Part shown: one piece after another, positions 24,854 through 34,691 of the stretch | How positions within the stretch are numbered: the stretch's first letter is position 1 | Layout: the number at the start of each line of letters is the position of its first letter | Assembly (NCBI GenBank): GCA_963558965.1 | Contig: CAUWIT010000002.1 | Coordinates: 1 to 64,000 of the forward strand | Reading direction: 5' to 3' | Source: Gallibacter sp963558965 | GTDB lineage: Bacteria > Bacillota > Clostridia > Peptostreptococcales > Anaerovoracaceae | DNA length: 64,000 nt | The notes under the pieces: model-generated | What the model saw: only the letters and a program-made list of their open reading frames with translations | What the model was told of the DNA's origin: nothing | Databases searched by the model: none | Program-made: the position numbers and the translations under genes

Positions 24854-25591
24854 ATGAAAATTATTAGAAATATCCCTAGTGCAATTACTATTTACTCTAA
24901 TCTTAGATATCTAAATAAATACAAAAAAGAAATAGAAGATGCAAAAAAGGTTGGAGATATCCAAAGGGAAAAAGAAAATATATTACTTGCAACAAGTACA
25001 TGGGGAAAAAAATTATCTGAAGCAGCAGGTATGAAAATCACTGCTTATGGCAGAGAAAATTTACCGACTGAAGGCCCAGTAGTTTATATGTGCAATCACC
25101 AAGCATACGGTGATATAGTTGCACTTTGTGCCGTTTTAGATACTATCCAATTTGGATATATAGCAAAAGATAACTTGCAAAAAGTTCCACTATACGGCGC
25201 TTGGATTGAACGAATTAGAAGTGTTCTTATAGACAGAGGACATCCTAGAGAAGCTTTAAAAGCCATTTCAAAAGGTGTTGGACTTATAAAACAAGGATAC
25301 TCACTTTTAATATTTCCAGAAGGTACTCGTAGCAAAGGTGACGATATGGGAGAATTTAAACCAGGCGCTATGAAACTTGCTACTAAACCTAAAGTTCCAA
25401 TTATACCTATTTCACTAGATGGTACATGGCATTCATTTGAAGAACATGGCGTTTTAAAACCTTGCGATGTAAAAGTTATGATACATCCAGCTATTGAAAC
25501 TAAAGATTTAACAAAAGAAGAAGAACGTCATCTTTCAGATAGAGTTTACAAAATTATAGAAGATGGATTAAAAGAAATGAGAGCAAACTAA
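24854..25591 (+). CDS. plsC: 1-acyl-sn-glycerol-3-phosphate acyltransferase
   Basis: A 245-aa PlsC-type acyltransferase. The catalytic NHQAYGD (HxxxxD type), IERIRSVLIDRG and FPEGTRSKG motifs are present. It makes phosphatidic acid at the membrane. The ATG was chosen because GAGGTG precedes it at nine bases, rather than a GTG four codons earlier. It is on the opposite strand from its neighbours and converges with trpS. Confidence 0.9.
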   Translation: MKIIRNIPSAITIYSNLRYLNKYKKEIEDAKKVGDIQREKENILLATSTWGKKLSEAAGMKITAYGRENLPTEGPVVYMCNHQAYGDIVALCAVLDTIQFGYIAKDNLQKVPLYGAWIERIRSVLIDRGHPREALKAISKGVGLIKQGYSLLIFPEGTRSKGDDMGEFKPGAMKLATKPKVPIIPISLDGTWHSFEEHGVLKPCDVKVMIHPAIETKDLTKEEERHLSDRVYKIIEDGLKEMRAN

Positions 25592-25607
25592 TGCTCTCAT
25601 TTTTTTC
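25577..25607 (+). terminator. Terminator at the end of plsC
   Basis: A 9-bp stem (ATGAGAGCA and complement) with a 6-nt loop and seven T. Its first arm lies inside the last plsC codons. Confidence 0.85.
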
Positions 25608-25612
25608 TTTAA

Positions 25613-26593
25613 TTAATATCCAATACCAAAGCTTTCTTTAGCTCTCTTTAGAACGCCTTTAGCGATTTCATCTGCTCTCTTAGCACCATCATTTAAGATT
25701 TCTAATAGCTCATCAGAATTTCTAATTTCTTCGTATCTTGCTTTTATAGGAGCAAGTCCATCTACTACTATCTGAACTAAATCCTTTTTGAAATCTCCGT
25801 AACCACAGCCTTCGTATTTAGCTTCGATTTCTTCAATTGAAAGATCAGAAAATGCTGTGTAGATGTTCATTAGATTACTGATACCTGGTTTGTTTTCCAT
25901 ATCAAATCTAACAACACCTTCAGAGTCTGTAGTTGCCTTCATAATAGCCTTTTTAATTTTCTTTTCATCATCAAGAAGTGAAATACGGCTTAATTCATTT
26001 TCGGCACTTTTACTCATTTTTTTAGTTGGATCATCAAGAGCCATAATTTTAGCACCTTCCTTTAGGTATCTGCCTTCTGGAAGTACAAATGTATCACCAT
26101 ATTTGTTATTTATTCTATTGCAAAGGTCTCTAGTTAGCTCGATATGCTGTTTTTGGTCAATACCAACAGGTACGATATCAGTATCGTAAAGCAAAATATC
26201 AGCAGCCATTAAAACTGGATACATGAATAAACCTGTAGGAGCTGACTCTTTGCCTTTACCTTTGTCCTTAAACTGTGTCATTCTTGATAATTCGCCAGTA
26301 TATGATGAGCAAGTTAGAAGCCATGAAAGCTCAGCATGACCTGAAACTTCTGACTGTACAAATACGATACTCTTTTTAGGATCAACTCCTACTGCAAGAT
26401 AAAGAGCTGCAACATCAAGAATATGCTCTCTTAACTCCTTTGGATCCTGCGCCACTGTAATAGCGTGTAAATCAACTATACAATAAAAACATTCGTTATC
26501 ATCTTGAAGTTCAACAAACTGTTTTAAAGCTCCTAAATAATTTCCTAAATGAATGTTTCCTGTAGGCTGAATGCCTGAAAAAACTCTACCCAT
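25613..26593 (-). CDS. trpS: Tryptophanyl-tRNA synthetase
   Basis: A 326-aa class I synthetase of normal length. The HIGH-type motif is GNIHLGNYLGAL, and the KMSKS motif is KKMSKSAENE. It charges tRNA-Trp. It follows the sigma factor gene by 24 bases with no T-box in between, so it is probably read from an upstream promoter. Confidence 0.97.
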   Translation of the reverse strand: MGRVFSGIQPTGNIHLGNYLGALKQFVELQDDNECFYCIVDLHAITVAQDPKELREHILDVAALYLAVGVDPKKSIVFVQSEVSGHAELSWLLTCSSYTGELSRMTQFKDKGKGKESAPTGLFMYPVLMAADILLYDTDIVPVGIDQKQHIELTRDLCNRINNKYGDTFVLPEGRYLKEGAKIMALDDPTKKMSKSAENELSRISLLDDEKKIKKAIMKATTDSEGVVRFDMENKPGISNLMNIYTAFSDLSIEEIEAKYEGCGYGDFKKDLVQIVVDGLAPIKARYEEIRNSDELLEILNDGAKRADEIAKGVLKRAKESFGIGY

Positions 26594-26617
26594 CTTTTCC
26601 TCCTTGAATTTTAATTA

Positions 26618-27352
26618 TTAAATCGCAACTTCCTGCGCAAATTTTTCAATAATCTTTTTTTCTGCTCTTGAAATAGTCATTTGAGACACTCCAAGGGCCT
26701 TTGCAATTTCACTTTGAGATTTTTCCTCAACAAAACGCTTTTTAAATATGTACCTGTTTGTACCTGTCATCTGACTTAAAACTTTGTCGATAATCTCGTA
26801 GTTTTCAATATCTTCAAAACCTTTTTCGTCTCTTGCAGTATACTTTTCAAACATTGAAGTCGCTCCATCGTCACCGTTTTCATCAAAAGTTTGATTTAGT
26901 GAAAGAGCCCCGTACGCCGCGCTGCTTTCAATAGCACGAAGTATTGTCTCCTCAGTTTCTCCCATTCTCTCTGCAATTTCAGACGCTGTAGGTTTTCTAT
27001 TTAATTCCGACATTAACTCATCTTTTACTTTAGGAATGGCAGATGAAAGTTCCTTCATATGTCTTGGTACTTTGACACTCCATCCCTTATCTCTAAAGTA
27101 TTTTTTTATTTCTCCCAGTATTGTAGGTGTGGCAAAACTGCTAAACTCAAATCCTCTTGTTGGATCAAATCTTTCGACCGCAGAAATCAGAGCCATAGCA
27201 CCAACCTGATACAAGTCGTCGTAATCAACACCTTTACCTAGATATTTTCTTATAAGTATATCCACCATGTAAAGATGCTCTTCCACAATTTTGTTTCTCA
27301 AGTCAATGTCTTTACTTTCGTAATACTCTTCAAACATTTCTTTATTTAGCAT
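26618..27352 (-). CDS. Sigma-70 family factor, SigB/SigF/SigG type
   Basis: A 244-aa sigma factor with region 2 (VDYDDLYQVGAMALISAVERFDPTRGFEFSSFATPTILGEIKKYFRD), region 3 and a region 4 helix-turn-helix (SQSEIAKALGVSQMTISRAEKKI). The layout matches SigB, SigF and SigG. Its first seven bases overlap the RsbW-like gene, so the two are translationally coupled as in SpoIIAB/SigF and RsbW/SigB pairs. No anti-anti-sigma gene is present in the cluster. No sporulation genes are seen in the window, so a stress role is more likely. Confidence 0.85.
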   Translation of the reverse strand: MLNKEMFEEYYESKDIDLRNKIVEEHLYMVDILIRKYLGKGVDYDDLYQVGAMALISAVERFDPTRGFEFSSFATPTILGEIKKYFRDKGWSVKVPRHMKELSSAIPKVKDELMSELNRKPTASEIAERMGETEETILRAIESSAAYGALSLNQTFDENGDDGATSMFEKYTARDEKGFEDIENYEIIDKVLSQMTGTNRYIFKKRFVEEKSQSEIAKALGVSQMTISRAEKKIIEKFAQEVAI

Positions 27353-27747
27353 AAATTTTTCACCATAATTATTTTCTTTGTACCGTCTCCATCTTTTTCA
27401 ATTTCAACTTTATCCATTATGCTTTTTATAATGGATATTCCAAGGTCACCTTCAGTTGGACAATCTAAGCAGATATGTCCGCATTTTTCAATATTGTGTT
27501 CACCTGTTGAAACTAAAGTGATAGTTAAGTTATCATCAGCAAGTTCTATATTCATATCGTATGATGAGCACCAACAATCATGCCCGTGACATGTAATACT
27601 TTTGCAAGCCTCAAACACTGCCATTCCTATTTCATCTACTGTATCGATATCAAATTTGGCAACATTTGCAGCAGCAATTGCAGCACTTCTACACACTTGT
27701 ATGAATTCTGGTTTACCTGGTACAGTCATTTTAACTAGGTTTAACAT
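27346..27747 (-). CDS. RsbW/SpoIIAB-like anti-sigma factor, Cys-rich and lacking ATP-site residues
   Basis: A 133-aa GHKL-fold protein in the position of an anti-sigma factor. The RsbW layout is clear: VDEIGMAVFEACKSI (about 37-51) and LGISIIKSIMDKVEI near the end. The N-box Asn of EACTN-type motifs is Ser (EACKS, residues 46-50), and the DxG of the G1 box reads STG. ATP binding and kinase activity may therefore be lost. It has nine Cys, with a group at 53, 58 and 60 and another at 89, 93 and 96. Such spacing could hold a metal or Fe-S cluster or a redox switch. It starts 9 bases after gyrA ends. Confidence 0.75.
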   Translation of the reverse strand: MLNLVKMTVPGKPEFIQVCRSAAIAAANVAKFDIDTVDEIGMAVFEACKSITCHGHDCWCSSYDMNIELADDNLTITLVSTGEHNIEKCGHICLDCPTEGDLGISIIKSIMDKVEIEKDGDGTKKIIMVKNLC

Positions 27748-27756
27748 ATATTCTCC

Positions 27757-30195
27757 TTATTTTTCATCCTGTATAACTTTTGCCATAGAGATGATATTTG
27801 TATCTTCAGCAACTTTCATAATTTTAACACCAAGAGTTGCTCTACCTAATTCAGAAACATCTTTTGCAGCAATTCTTATTATTATGCCATCTGAGTTTAT
27901 AAGCAATATTTCATCGTCTTCCTCAACTGTCATAGCGCCTATTAATTCTCCTGTTTTAGAGAATTTCTTTTTATCATAAGTCAATACACCTTTGCCGCCT
28001 CTATCCTGAAGTTTGTACTCTTTTACTGGAGTTCTCTTACCGTAACCATTTTTTGTAACAACTAGTAGCTCGTCATCTTCTTTTACAAGTGACATAGAAA
28101 CTACTTCATCGTCTTCTTCAAGTTTAATAGCTCTTACACCGCCAGCAACTCTGCCCATAGGTCTTACATCTTTTTCGTTAAATCTAATGCTCTTACCGTT
28201 TTTAGTTACTATGATAACATCATCGTTGCCAGATGTCTGCTTGATGTCTATTAGTTCGTCACCATCTTTTAGCTTAACAGCAATTATGCCATTTTTTCTG
28301 TTTGTATCAAACTGAGACAGTGCAGTTTTCTTGATTGTTCCCTTTTTAGTTACACCCATTAAGTACGAATCTTCTTTAAATTCCTTTATAGGAATGACAG
28401 CATTTATTCTTTCTCTCTGTAGTAAGTTTAAGAAGTTTACAGCAGGTGTACCCTTAGCTGTTCTCGTAGCTTCTGGTATTTCGTACGCCTTTAGCTTATG
28501 CGCTTTACCAAAGTTTGTAAAGAACATCAAGTAGTCGTGAGTAGAAGTCATAATTAAATCTTTTACAAAATCGTTTTCACGAGTTGTCAATCCTGCTATA
28601 CCCTTGCCGCCTCTCTTTTGAGTTTTGTAAGTGTCAGCTGGGATTCTCTTTAAATATCCTAGATGAGTTAAAGTAATTGCAACATTTTCTTCTTCGATTA
28701 AATCTTCGTCATCTAGTTCATCTACTGCAGCTACAATCTGAGTTCTTCTTTCATCTCCGTATTTTTCTTTTATTTCTGTTATTTCGTCTTTTACAACTCC
28801 CATAAGTAGTTTTTCATCAGCTAAAAGAGAATTGTAATAAGCGATTTTTTCCATAAGTTCATTGTATTCGTTTTCTAATTTTTCTCTTTCTAGACCTTGC
28901 AATCTAGCTAGTCTCATATCCAAAATTGCCTGAGCCTGTATATCTGAAAAATTAAATCTTTCCATCAGTTTAGCTTTTGCGTCGCTATAAGCTGATCTGA
29001 TTATTTTTATAATTTCGTCTATGTTGTCTAAAGCTATTCTTAGACCTTCAACTATGTGAGCTCTTGCTTCAGCTTTTTTAAGATCGAACTGAGTTCTTCT
29101 TGTCATTACATCCTTTTGATGTTTTAAGTATTCGTTTAAAATATCGTAAAGGTTTAAAATCTTAGGTTCACCATTTACAAGAGCAAGCATAATCATACTG
29201 TAAGTGTCCTGAAGCTGAGTATGCTTATAAAGTCTGTTTAGTGTAATCTGAGGATTTGCGTCTTTTTTAAGTTCTATTACGATACGCATACCCTGTCTAC
29301 TTGACTCGTCTCTAATAGTTGAAATACCATCAACTCTTTTTTCTTTAACAAGCATAGCCATTTTTTCAATAAGTCTAGCCTTGTTTACCTGGAATGGTAT
29401 TTCAGTGATTACTATCTGCATACGACCTCTTTTTGTTTCTTCAATCTCAGTCTTTGAGCGGACAGTAACTTTGCCTTGACCTGTTCTATAAGCCTCTCTA
29501 GCGCCATTCTTGCCTAAAATCATAGCACCAGTTGGAAAATCAGGTCCCTTGATAATATTCATCAAATCATCCACAGTGCAGTCTTCATGATCTATCATAT
29601 AACAAGCTGCATCTATAACTTCTGTTAAGTTATGCGGTGGAATAGATGTTGCCATACCTACAGCAATACCGTTTGATCCATTTACTAAAAGATTTGGAAT
29701 TTTAGCTGGTAAAACTGATGGTTCTTTTTCTTCTTCGTCAAAGTTTGGCACAAAATCTACAGTTTCTTTTTCAATATCTCTAAGCATCTGCAACGCAAAT
29801 GGAGTCATACGTGCTTCTGTATAACGCATAGCAGCAGCTCCATCACCGTCTATAGAACCGAAGTTTCCGTGTCCATCAACCATCATATATCTTGTTGAAA
29901 AACTTTGAGCCATACGAACCATGGCATCATAAATAGCGAAGTCACCATGAGGGTGATATTTACCCATTACATCACCGACAATACGCGCTGATTTTTTATG
30001 GGGTTTATCAGGTGTTACACCAAGCTGACTCATGCCGTATAAAATCCTTCTATGTACTGGTTTTAAACCATCTCTTACATCTGGAAGGGCTCTACCTACA
30101 ATAACACTCATGGCATAGTCAATATAAGATCTTTTCATTTCGCCATGAATCTCATGTTGTATCATTTTACTGTCTTCATTTATTAAATTCGCCAT
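27757..30195 (-). CDS. gyrA: DNA gyrase subunit A
   Basis: An 812-aa subunit with the catalytic Tyr in AAAMRYTEARM (about 120), the DNA-gate domain, and a C-terminal beta-pinwheel holding the GyrA box (KRGGKGIAG). It supercoils DNA with GyrB. The C-terminal tail is short. The gene follows gyrB by 19 bases, as in most Bacillota origin regions. Confidence 0.98.
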   Translation of the reverse strand: MANLINEDSKMIQHEIHGEMKRSYIDYAMSVIVGRALPDVRDGLKPVHRRILYGMSQLGVTPDKPHKKSARIVGDVMGKYHPHGDFAIYDAMVRMAQSFSTRYMMVDGHGNFGSIDGDGAAAMRYTEARMTPFALQMLRDIEKETVDFVPNFDEEEKEPSVLPAKIPNLLVNGSNGIAVGMATSIPPHNLTEVIDAACYMIDHEDCTVDDLMNIIKGPDFPTGAMILGKNGAREAYRTGQGKVTVRSKTEIEETKRGRMQIVITEIPFQVNKARLIEKMAMLVKEKRVDGISTIRDESSRQGMRIVIELKKDANPQITLNRLYKHTQLQDTYSMIMLALVNGEPKILNLYDILNEYLKHQKDVMTRRTQFDLKKAEARAHIVEGLRIALDNIDEIIKIIRSAYSDAKAKLMERFNFSDIQAQAILDMRLARLQGLEREKLENEYNELMEKIAYYNSLLADEKLLMGVVKDEITEIKEKYGDERRTQIVAAVDELDDEDLIEEENVAITLTHLGYLKRIPADTYKTQKRGGKGIAGLTTRENDFVKDLIMTSTHDYLMFFTNFGKAHKLKAYEIPEATRTAKGTPAVNFLNLLQRERINAVIPIKEFKEDSYLMGVTKKGTIKKTALSQFDTNRKNGIIAVKLKDGDELIDIKQTSGNDDVIIVTKNGKSIRFNEKDVRPMGRVAGGVRAIKLEEDDEVVSMSLVKEDDELLVVTKNGYGKRTPVKEYKLQDRGGKGVLTYDKKKFSKTGELIGAMTVEEDDEILLINSDGIIIRIAAKDVSELGRATLGVKIMKVAEDTNIISMAKVIQDEK

Positions 30196-30214
30196 CTACA
30201 AAACCCCTCCTTCC

Positions 30215-32155
30215 TTAAATATCAAGATTTCTAACGTACTTAGCGTTTTCTTCAATAAATTTCTTTCTAGGTGGTACCTTGTCACCCATAAGAGTTGTAA
30301 ATATCTCATCGGCAGCAGCTACATCGTCTAAAGTTATCTGGATCAATGTTCTGTTTTCATAATCCATAGTTGTTTCCCATAACTGCTCGTGGTCCATTTC
30401 ACCTAGACCCTTATATCTCTGGATAGTTAGTTTTCCAGGTTTATCAGCTAATTGTGCCAATAGTTTTTCCTGTTCTTTATCCGAATAAGTATAGTGAATT
30501 TCATTGCCTTTTTTAACCTGGAACAAAGGAGGTTGTGCAGCATAAACATAACCACCTTCTATCAAAGGTCTCATGTATCTGTAGAAAAATGTTAACAACA
30601 ATGTTCTAATATGAGCACCATCCACATCGGCATCGGTCATGATTATGATTTTGTGATATCTTAGTTTGCTAATATCGAAATCATCACCAATATTACAGCC
30701 AAAAGCAGTAATCATATTTTTTATTTCATCGCTGTTTAAAATTTTATCAAGTCTTGCTTTTTCTACATTTAGGATTTTACCTCTAAGTGGCAAAACTGCC
30801 TGTCTTTTTCTGTCTCTGCCATTCTTTGCAGAACCTCCCGCAGAGTCACCCTCTACTAGGAAAATTTCTGAAAGAGCTGGATCTTTTTCCTGACAATCTG
30901 CAAGTTTTCCAGGTAATGAAAATCCTTCTAGAATATTGTTTTTTCTAGTTATATCTCTAGCTTTTCTTGCAGCTTCTCTAGCTCTTGCAGCCTGTATTGC
31001 TTTTGACATAATCTGTTTAGCTTGGTTTGGATTTTCCTGTAAAAATGCAGTGAAGTTTTCGTTTGTCTGAGATTCGACAAATCCCTTCATCTCACTGTTT
31101 CCAAGCTTACCTTTTGTCTGTCCTTCAAACTGTGGATTAGTTAGTTTTACAGATACAACCGCAGTAATACCTTCTCTAACATCATCGCCAGTTAAAGCCG
31201 CATCATTATCTTTTAATATTTTATTTTTTCTTGCGTAGTCGTTAAATACTCTAGTTAGGGCAGATTTAAATCCAGATAAATGGTATCCGCCGTCTATAGT
31301 ATTAATATTATTTGCGTATGACATAATCAATTCACTGTATCCATCAGTGTACTGAAATGCCACTTCCATCTCCATGTTGCCTTTGCCACTTTTATCTTTG
31401 CCTTTTGCTTCAAAGTAAATTACTTCTTCATGAATAGGATTTTTGTTTTTGTTCATAAACTGAACAAATTCTTTTATACCACCTTCGTAATGGAATTCTT
31501 TTTTAACAGGCTTTTCTCCTCTTTCATCAGCTAGAGTAATTCTAATGCCTTTGTTTAAGAATGCCATTTCTCTCAATCTATGCTCTAAAGTGCTGTAATC
31601 AAAAACTGTCTCTTCAAAAATTTCTGGATCTGGCCAAAAAACAGTCTTTGAACCTGTACTTTCGGAAGTACCTATAACATGCATTTTTTCAACTGTTTTA
31701 CCTTCTTCAAATGCAAGAGCGTAGATTTTTCCATCTCTTCTAACTTCTACTTCCATACGTTTTGATAGAGCGTTTACTACAGAAGCACCAACACCGTGTA
31801 GTCCTCCTGAAACTTTGTATCCTCCTCCACCAAACTTACCACCTGCGTGAAGTACAGTATGAATTACTTCAACAGCTGGAATTTTTTCTTTTGGATGTAT
31901 ATCTACAGGCATACCTCTACCGTCGTCTTCAACCATAATAGAGTTATCTTCCTGTATAGTTACGTGGATATTTTTACAATAGCCAGCTAGAGCTTCGTCT
32001 ACACTGTTATCCACTATTTCATAAACAAGATGGTGCAAACCTTTTTCACCAGTAGAACCAATATACATACCTGGTCTTACTCTAACTGGAGTAAGTCCTT
32101 CGAGTACTTGTATTTGTTCAGCACCATATTGCTCTTTTTTATTTTCTTCAGCCAT
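30215..32155 (-). CDS. gyrB: DNA gyrase subunit B
   Basis: A 646-aa subunit. The GHKL ATPase domain shows VDNSVDEALAGYC and GGGGYKVSGGLHGVGASVVNAL; the TOPRIM domain has EGDSAGGSAKNGRDR and DADVDGAHI. The start is the ATG five bases after AGGTGG, not the GTG three codons earlier. A TTGCAA-17-TATACT promoter lies upstream. Confidence 0.98.
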   Translation of the reverse strand: MAEENKKEQYGAEQIQVLEGLTPVRVRPGMYIGSTGEKGLHHLVYEIVDNSVDEALAGYCKNIHVTIQEDNSIMVEDDGRGMPVDIHPKEKIPAVEVIHTVLHAGGKFGGGGYKVSGGLHGVGASVVNALSKRMEVEVRRDGKIYALAFEEGKTVEKMHVIGTSESTGSKTVFWPDPEIFEETVFDYSTLEHRLREMAFLNKGIRITLADERGEKPVKKEFHYEGGIKEFVQFMNKNKNPIHEEVIYFEAKGKDKSGKGNMEMEVAFQYTDGYSELIMSYANNINTIDGGYHLSGFKSALTRVFNDYARKNKILKDNDAALTGDDVREGITAVVSVKLTNPQFEGQTKGKLGNSEMKGFVESQTNENFTAFLQENPNQAKQIMSKAIQAARAREAARKARDITRKNNILEGFSLPGKLADCQEKDPALSEIFLVEGDSAGGSAKNGRDRKRQAVLPLRGKILNVEKARLDKILNSDEIKNMITAFGCNIGDDFDISKLRYHKIIIMTDADVDGAHIRTLLLTFFYRYMRPLIEGGYVYAAQPPLFQVKKGNEIHYTYSDKEQEKLLAQLADKPGKLTIQRYKGLGEMDHEQLWETTMDYENRTLIQITLDDVAAADEIFTTLMGDKVPPRKKFIEENAKYVRNLDI

Positions 32156-32223
32156 ATATACCACCTTTATTTAAACTAATAATAAATTTATTTTCTATCT
32201 TTTTATTATCTATAAGACATATA

Positions 32224-32252
32224 AGTATACCATAATAAGCCCATTTTTGCAA
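32224..32252 (-). promoter_or_regulatory. Promoter of gyrBA
   Basis: On the minus strand TTGCAA and TATACT are 17 bases apart, in the 121-base gap between recF and gyrB. Confidence 0.65.
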
Positions 32253-32276
32253 TCTAACGGACTTTTTTTATGTATG

Positions 32277-33368
32277 CTATATAATTTCACCTTTTTTTAT
32301 GTTTATTATTTTTCCATGAGGTAAACTCTGTCTAACTTCTTCAATAAGCTCTGTTGTAGTTAAAAATATTTGTATATTTTTTAAGCCATTTACCAAATAT
32401 TTTTGTCTCTCACTATCAAGCTCACTCATTACATCGTCTAAAAGTAAGATTGGAGTTTCTTCTTTTTCTTCGATAATCAAATTTATTTCTGCCAATTTCA
32501 ACGCTAGAGCAGCTGTTCTCTGCTGCCCTTGAGATCCAAATTTTTTTGCATCTATTTTATTTATAAGCACCTTTAAATCGTCCTTGTGAGGACCTCTAGA
32601 AGTATTTCTATGTATCAAATCTTGGCTTTCGCTATTTTTTAATGCATTTAAAAAATTCAGTTCTATCAATTCAGTTTTTTCTTCCACTGGAATATTTGAA
32701 ACGTATTTTGTTTCAATATTTTCTCTGCCATTAGTTATTTCGTTGTGTATTTTTTGACTTATTTTATTTAGTTTTTTTACAAACTCCATTCGTTCTTTAA
32801 TAATTTTTGCTCCGTATTGGGCTAATTGCATGTTAAACACATCTAGCATATTTTTATCTATGTTAGATTCTTTTAGATAGCTATTTCTCTGCTTCAGTAT
32901 TTTTTTGTAATTGCTTAAATTATTAAAGTAACTTATTTTAAGCTGGCAAAGTTCCCTATCAACAAAGTTTCTTCTCTTTGCCGGATCTTCTTTGATTATC
33001 TTTAAATCTTCAGGAGAAAATATAACTGTTAAAATATTTTCCATCAGTTCCGAAATCTTTTTAGCAGCCAAACCATCGACTTTTATATATTTTTTTCCTG
33101 CATTGTTTATTGCTATTTCAACGCTTTTATCCTCATCAAACTTTTTGTAATAAGTATTGATGCGACACATATCAGCATCGAATTTTACAAGATCTTTATC
33201 ATTTGAATTTCTAAATGATTTGCCCATGGAGGAAATATATATAGCCTCTATTAGATTTGTTTTACCTTGAGCATTTTCTCCTAAAATAATATTAACATTT
33301 GGATCAAAATCTATTTCGATTTCACTATAGTTTCTATAGTTTTCAAGTTTTAATTTTTCTATATGCAT
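32277..33368 (-). CDS. recF: Recombination mediator RecF
   Basis: A 363-aa ABC-type ATPase with Walker A GENAQGKTNLIEAI (about 31-44), signature SQGQQRTAALALKLAE and Walker B ILLLDDVMSELD. It helps load RecA at gaps. It starts five bases from the dnaN stop. The small S4-domain (rlbA/yaaA) gene that usually lies between dnaN and recF is missing here. Confidence 0.96.
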   Translation of the reverse strand: MHIEKLKLENYRNYSEIEIDFDPNVNIILGENAQGKTNLIEAIYISSMGKSFRNSNDKDLVKFDADMCRINTYYKKFDEDKSVEIAINNAGKKYIKVDGLAAKKISELMENILTVIFSPEDLKIIKEDPAKRRNFVDRELCQLKISYFNNLSNYKKILKQRNSYLKESNIDKNMLDVFNMQLAQYGAKIIKERMEFVKKLNKISQKIHNEITNGRENIETKYVSNIPVEEKTELIELNFLNALKNSESQDLIHRNTSRGPHKDDLKVLINKIDAKKFGSQGQQRTAALALKLAEINLIIEEKEETPILLLDDVMSELDSERQKYLVNGLKNIQIFLTTTELIEEVRQSLPHGKIINIKKGEII

Positions 33369-33373
33369 GATTA

Positions 33374-34486
33374 TTAATTTGATGTAATTCTTACAGGTAA
33401 TACTAGGTATTCGTAACTATTACCTTCTAACGGTTTTATTAAGCAAGGTGTTATAGCTGTTTTAAACTCTATTAATACTTCATCATCATCTATAGCTTTA
33501 AGAGCATCTAGTAAGTATTTTGAGTTAAAACCAATCTCTAAATCTTCACCTGTTTTATCCATGATGATTTCTTCTGTTGCTGCGCCTTCTTCTGATCTTG
33601 ATGTAATAGTCAACAGATTTTCTTTTATAGAACATTTTATTAAGTTGTTTTTACCTTCTTTTGCAAGTAGAGAAGCTCTTTCAATACTTGTAAGTAGTTC
33701 ATTTCTATCAATGATCATCTTTGTGTAACAATCTTTAGGTAAAATATCTTTATACTTGATAAATTGACCTTCTATAAGTCTTACATCGATTTTAGTATTA
33801 TCTACAAGAATAACTAGTTTTTTATTGCCTAAAATGATTTCTATGTCTTCTGCGTCGTTTATATCCATTAGGATGTTTCTTATGTCGCCAAGATTTTTGC
33901 TAGGAATGATTATATTGCCGACGTTTTCATTTCTCATTTGCTCTCTACAAACTGCCATTCTAAAACCATCTAAAGCAACCATGTTTACATTTGTTTCATT
34001 CATTTCTAGTAGAACTCCTACGATAACTCCTTTGCTTTCTTCATTACTTGCTGCAAAGTAAGTCTTTTTTATCATAGAAGTGAAAAGTTCTCTATTAAAT
34101 ACTAGCTTAGATGATGTATCTTCAAAAATACCTATTTTAGGAAACTCATCTGCTGGTTGACCAACAATTGTATATTCACTTTTAAGAGTTTTAATTTTCA
34201 ATATATTATCATCTATTATTTCTATGAAAATACTTTCATTTGGAAACTTTCTAATAATATCTCCAAATAGTTTAGATGAAACAACTATACTACCTGGTTC
34301 ATCTACAACGGCATCAAATGTTTTTTCTATACTAAAGTCCATATCTGATGCGCTAAGTGTAACTTTGTCATCAGCAGCAGTTATTAGTATTCCTTTTAAA
34401 ATAGGTATAGTAGTTCTAGTGGATACAGCTTTAGAAACTATAGCTAGTGTCTTAGCAAGTATTTGTTGATTACAATTAAATTTCAT
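33374..34486 (-). CDS. dnaN: DNA polymerase III beta sliding clamp
   Basis: A 370-aa clamp with the three-domain pattern: MKFNCNQQILAKTLAIVSKAV, middle domain FTSMIKKTYFAASNEE, and C-terminal end LIKPLEGNSYEYLVLPVRI. The start was set at the ATG following GGAGG by 11 bases; an upstream in-frame ATG precedes that site and cannot use it. Confidence 0.97.
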   Translation of the reverse strand: MKFNCNQQILAKTLAIVSKAVSTRTTIPILKGILITAADDKVTLSASDMDFSIEKTFDAVVDEPGSIVVSSKLFGDIIRKFPNESIFIEIIDDNILKIKTLKSEYTIVGQPADEFPKIGIFEDTSSKLVFNRELFTSMIKKTYFAASNEESKGVIVGVLLEMNETNVNMVALDGFRMAVCREQMRNENVGNIIIPSKNLGDIRNILMDINDAEDIEIILGNKKLVILVDNTKIDVRLIEGQFIKYKDILPKDCYTKMIIDRNELLTSIERASLLAKEGKNNLIKCSIKENLLTITSRSEEGAATEEIIMDKTGEDLEIGFNSKYLLDALKAIDDDEVLIEFKTAITPCLIKPLEGNSYEYLVLPVRITSN

Positions 34487-34559
34487 AAAATTAAATTCCT
34501 CCATTTATAAATATACATTTCGCAAAGCCCAAAATCCCTCTTATTCTTATAATAATTAT

Positions 34560-34673
34560 TAGTAGTAATAGTAGTAGGGGGGTGTGAAATTGTGGAAAAG
34601 TGCTTTGAGCATTGAAATTCAAAAAATATAGCTTGTTGATAACCTGTGAATAACTGTGTAAAAGTTTTCCACA
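34560..34673. other. Origin unwinding region: DnaA-trio, GC cluster and DnaA boxes (oriC)
   Basis: Between dnaA and dnaN lie TAG-TAG-TAA-TAG-TAG-TAG (34560-34577), a G6 run (34577-34582), a degenerate box TGTGAAATT and DnaA boxes TGTGGAAAA (34591), TGTGAATAA (34645), TGTGTAAAA (34655) and TTTTCCACA (34665). The order trio, GC cluster, boxes is the basal unwinding system described for Bacillus subtilis. The trio faces dnaN and the boxes face dnaA, as there. Confidence 0.85.
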
Positions 34674-34691
34674 AAACTGTTGATAAAATGT

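Noticed and set aside
26594..26617. T-box leader for trpS
   Set aside because: Only 24 bases separate trpS from the sigma-factor gene and they contain no T-box elements.
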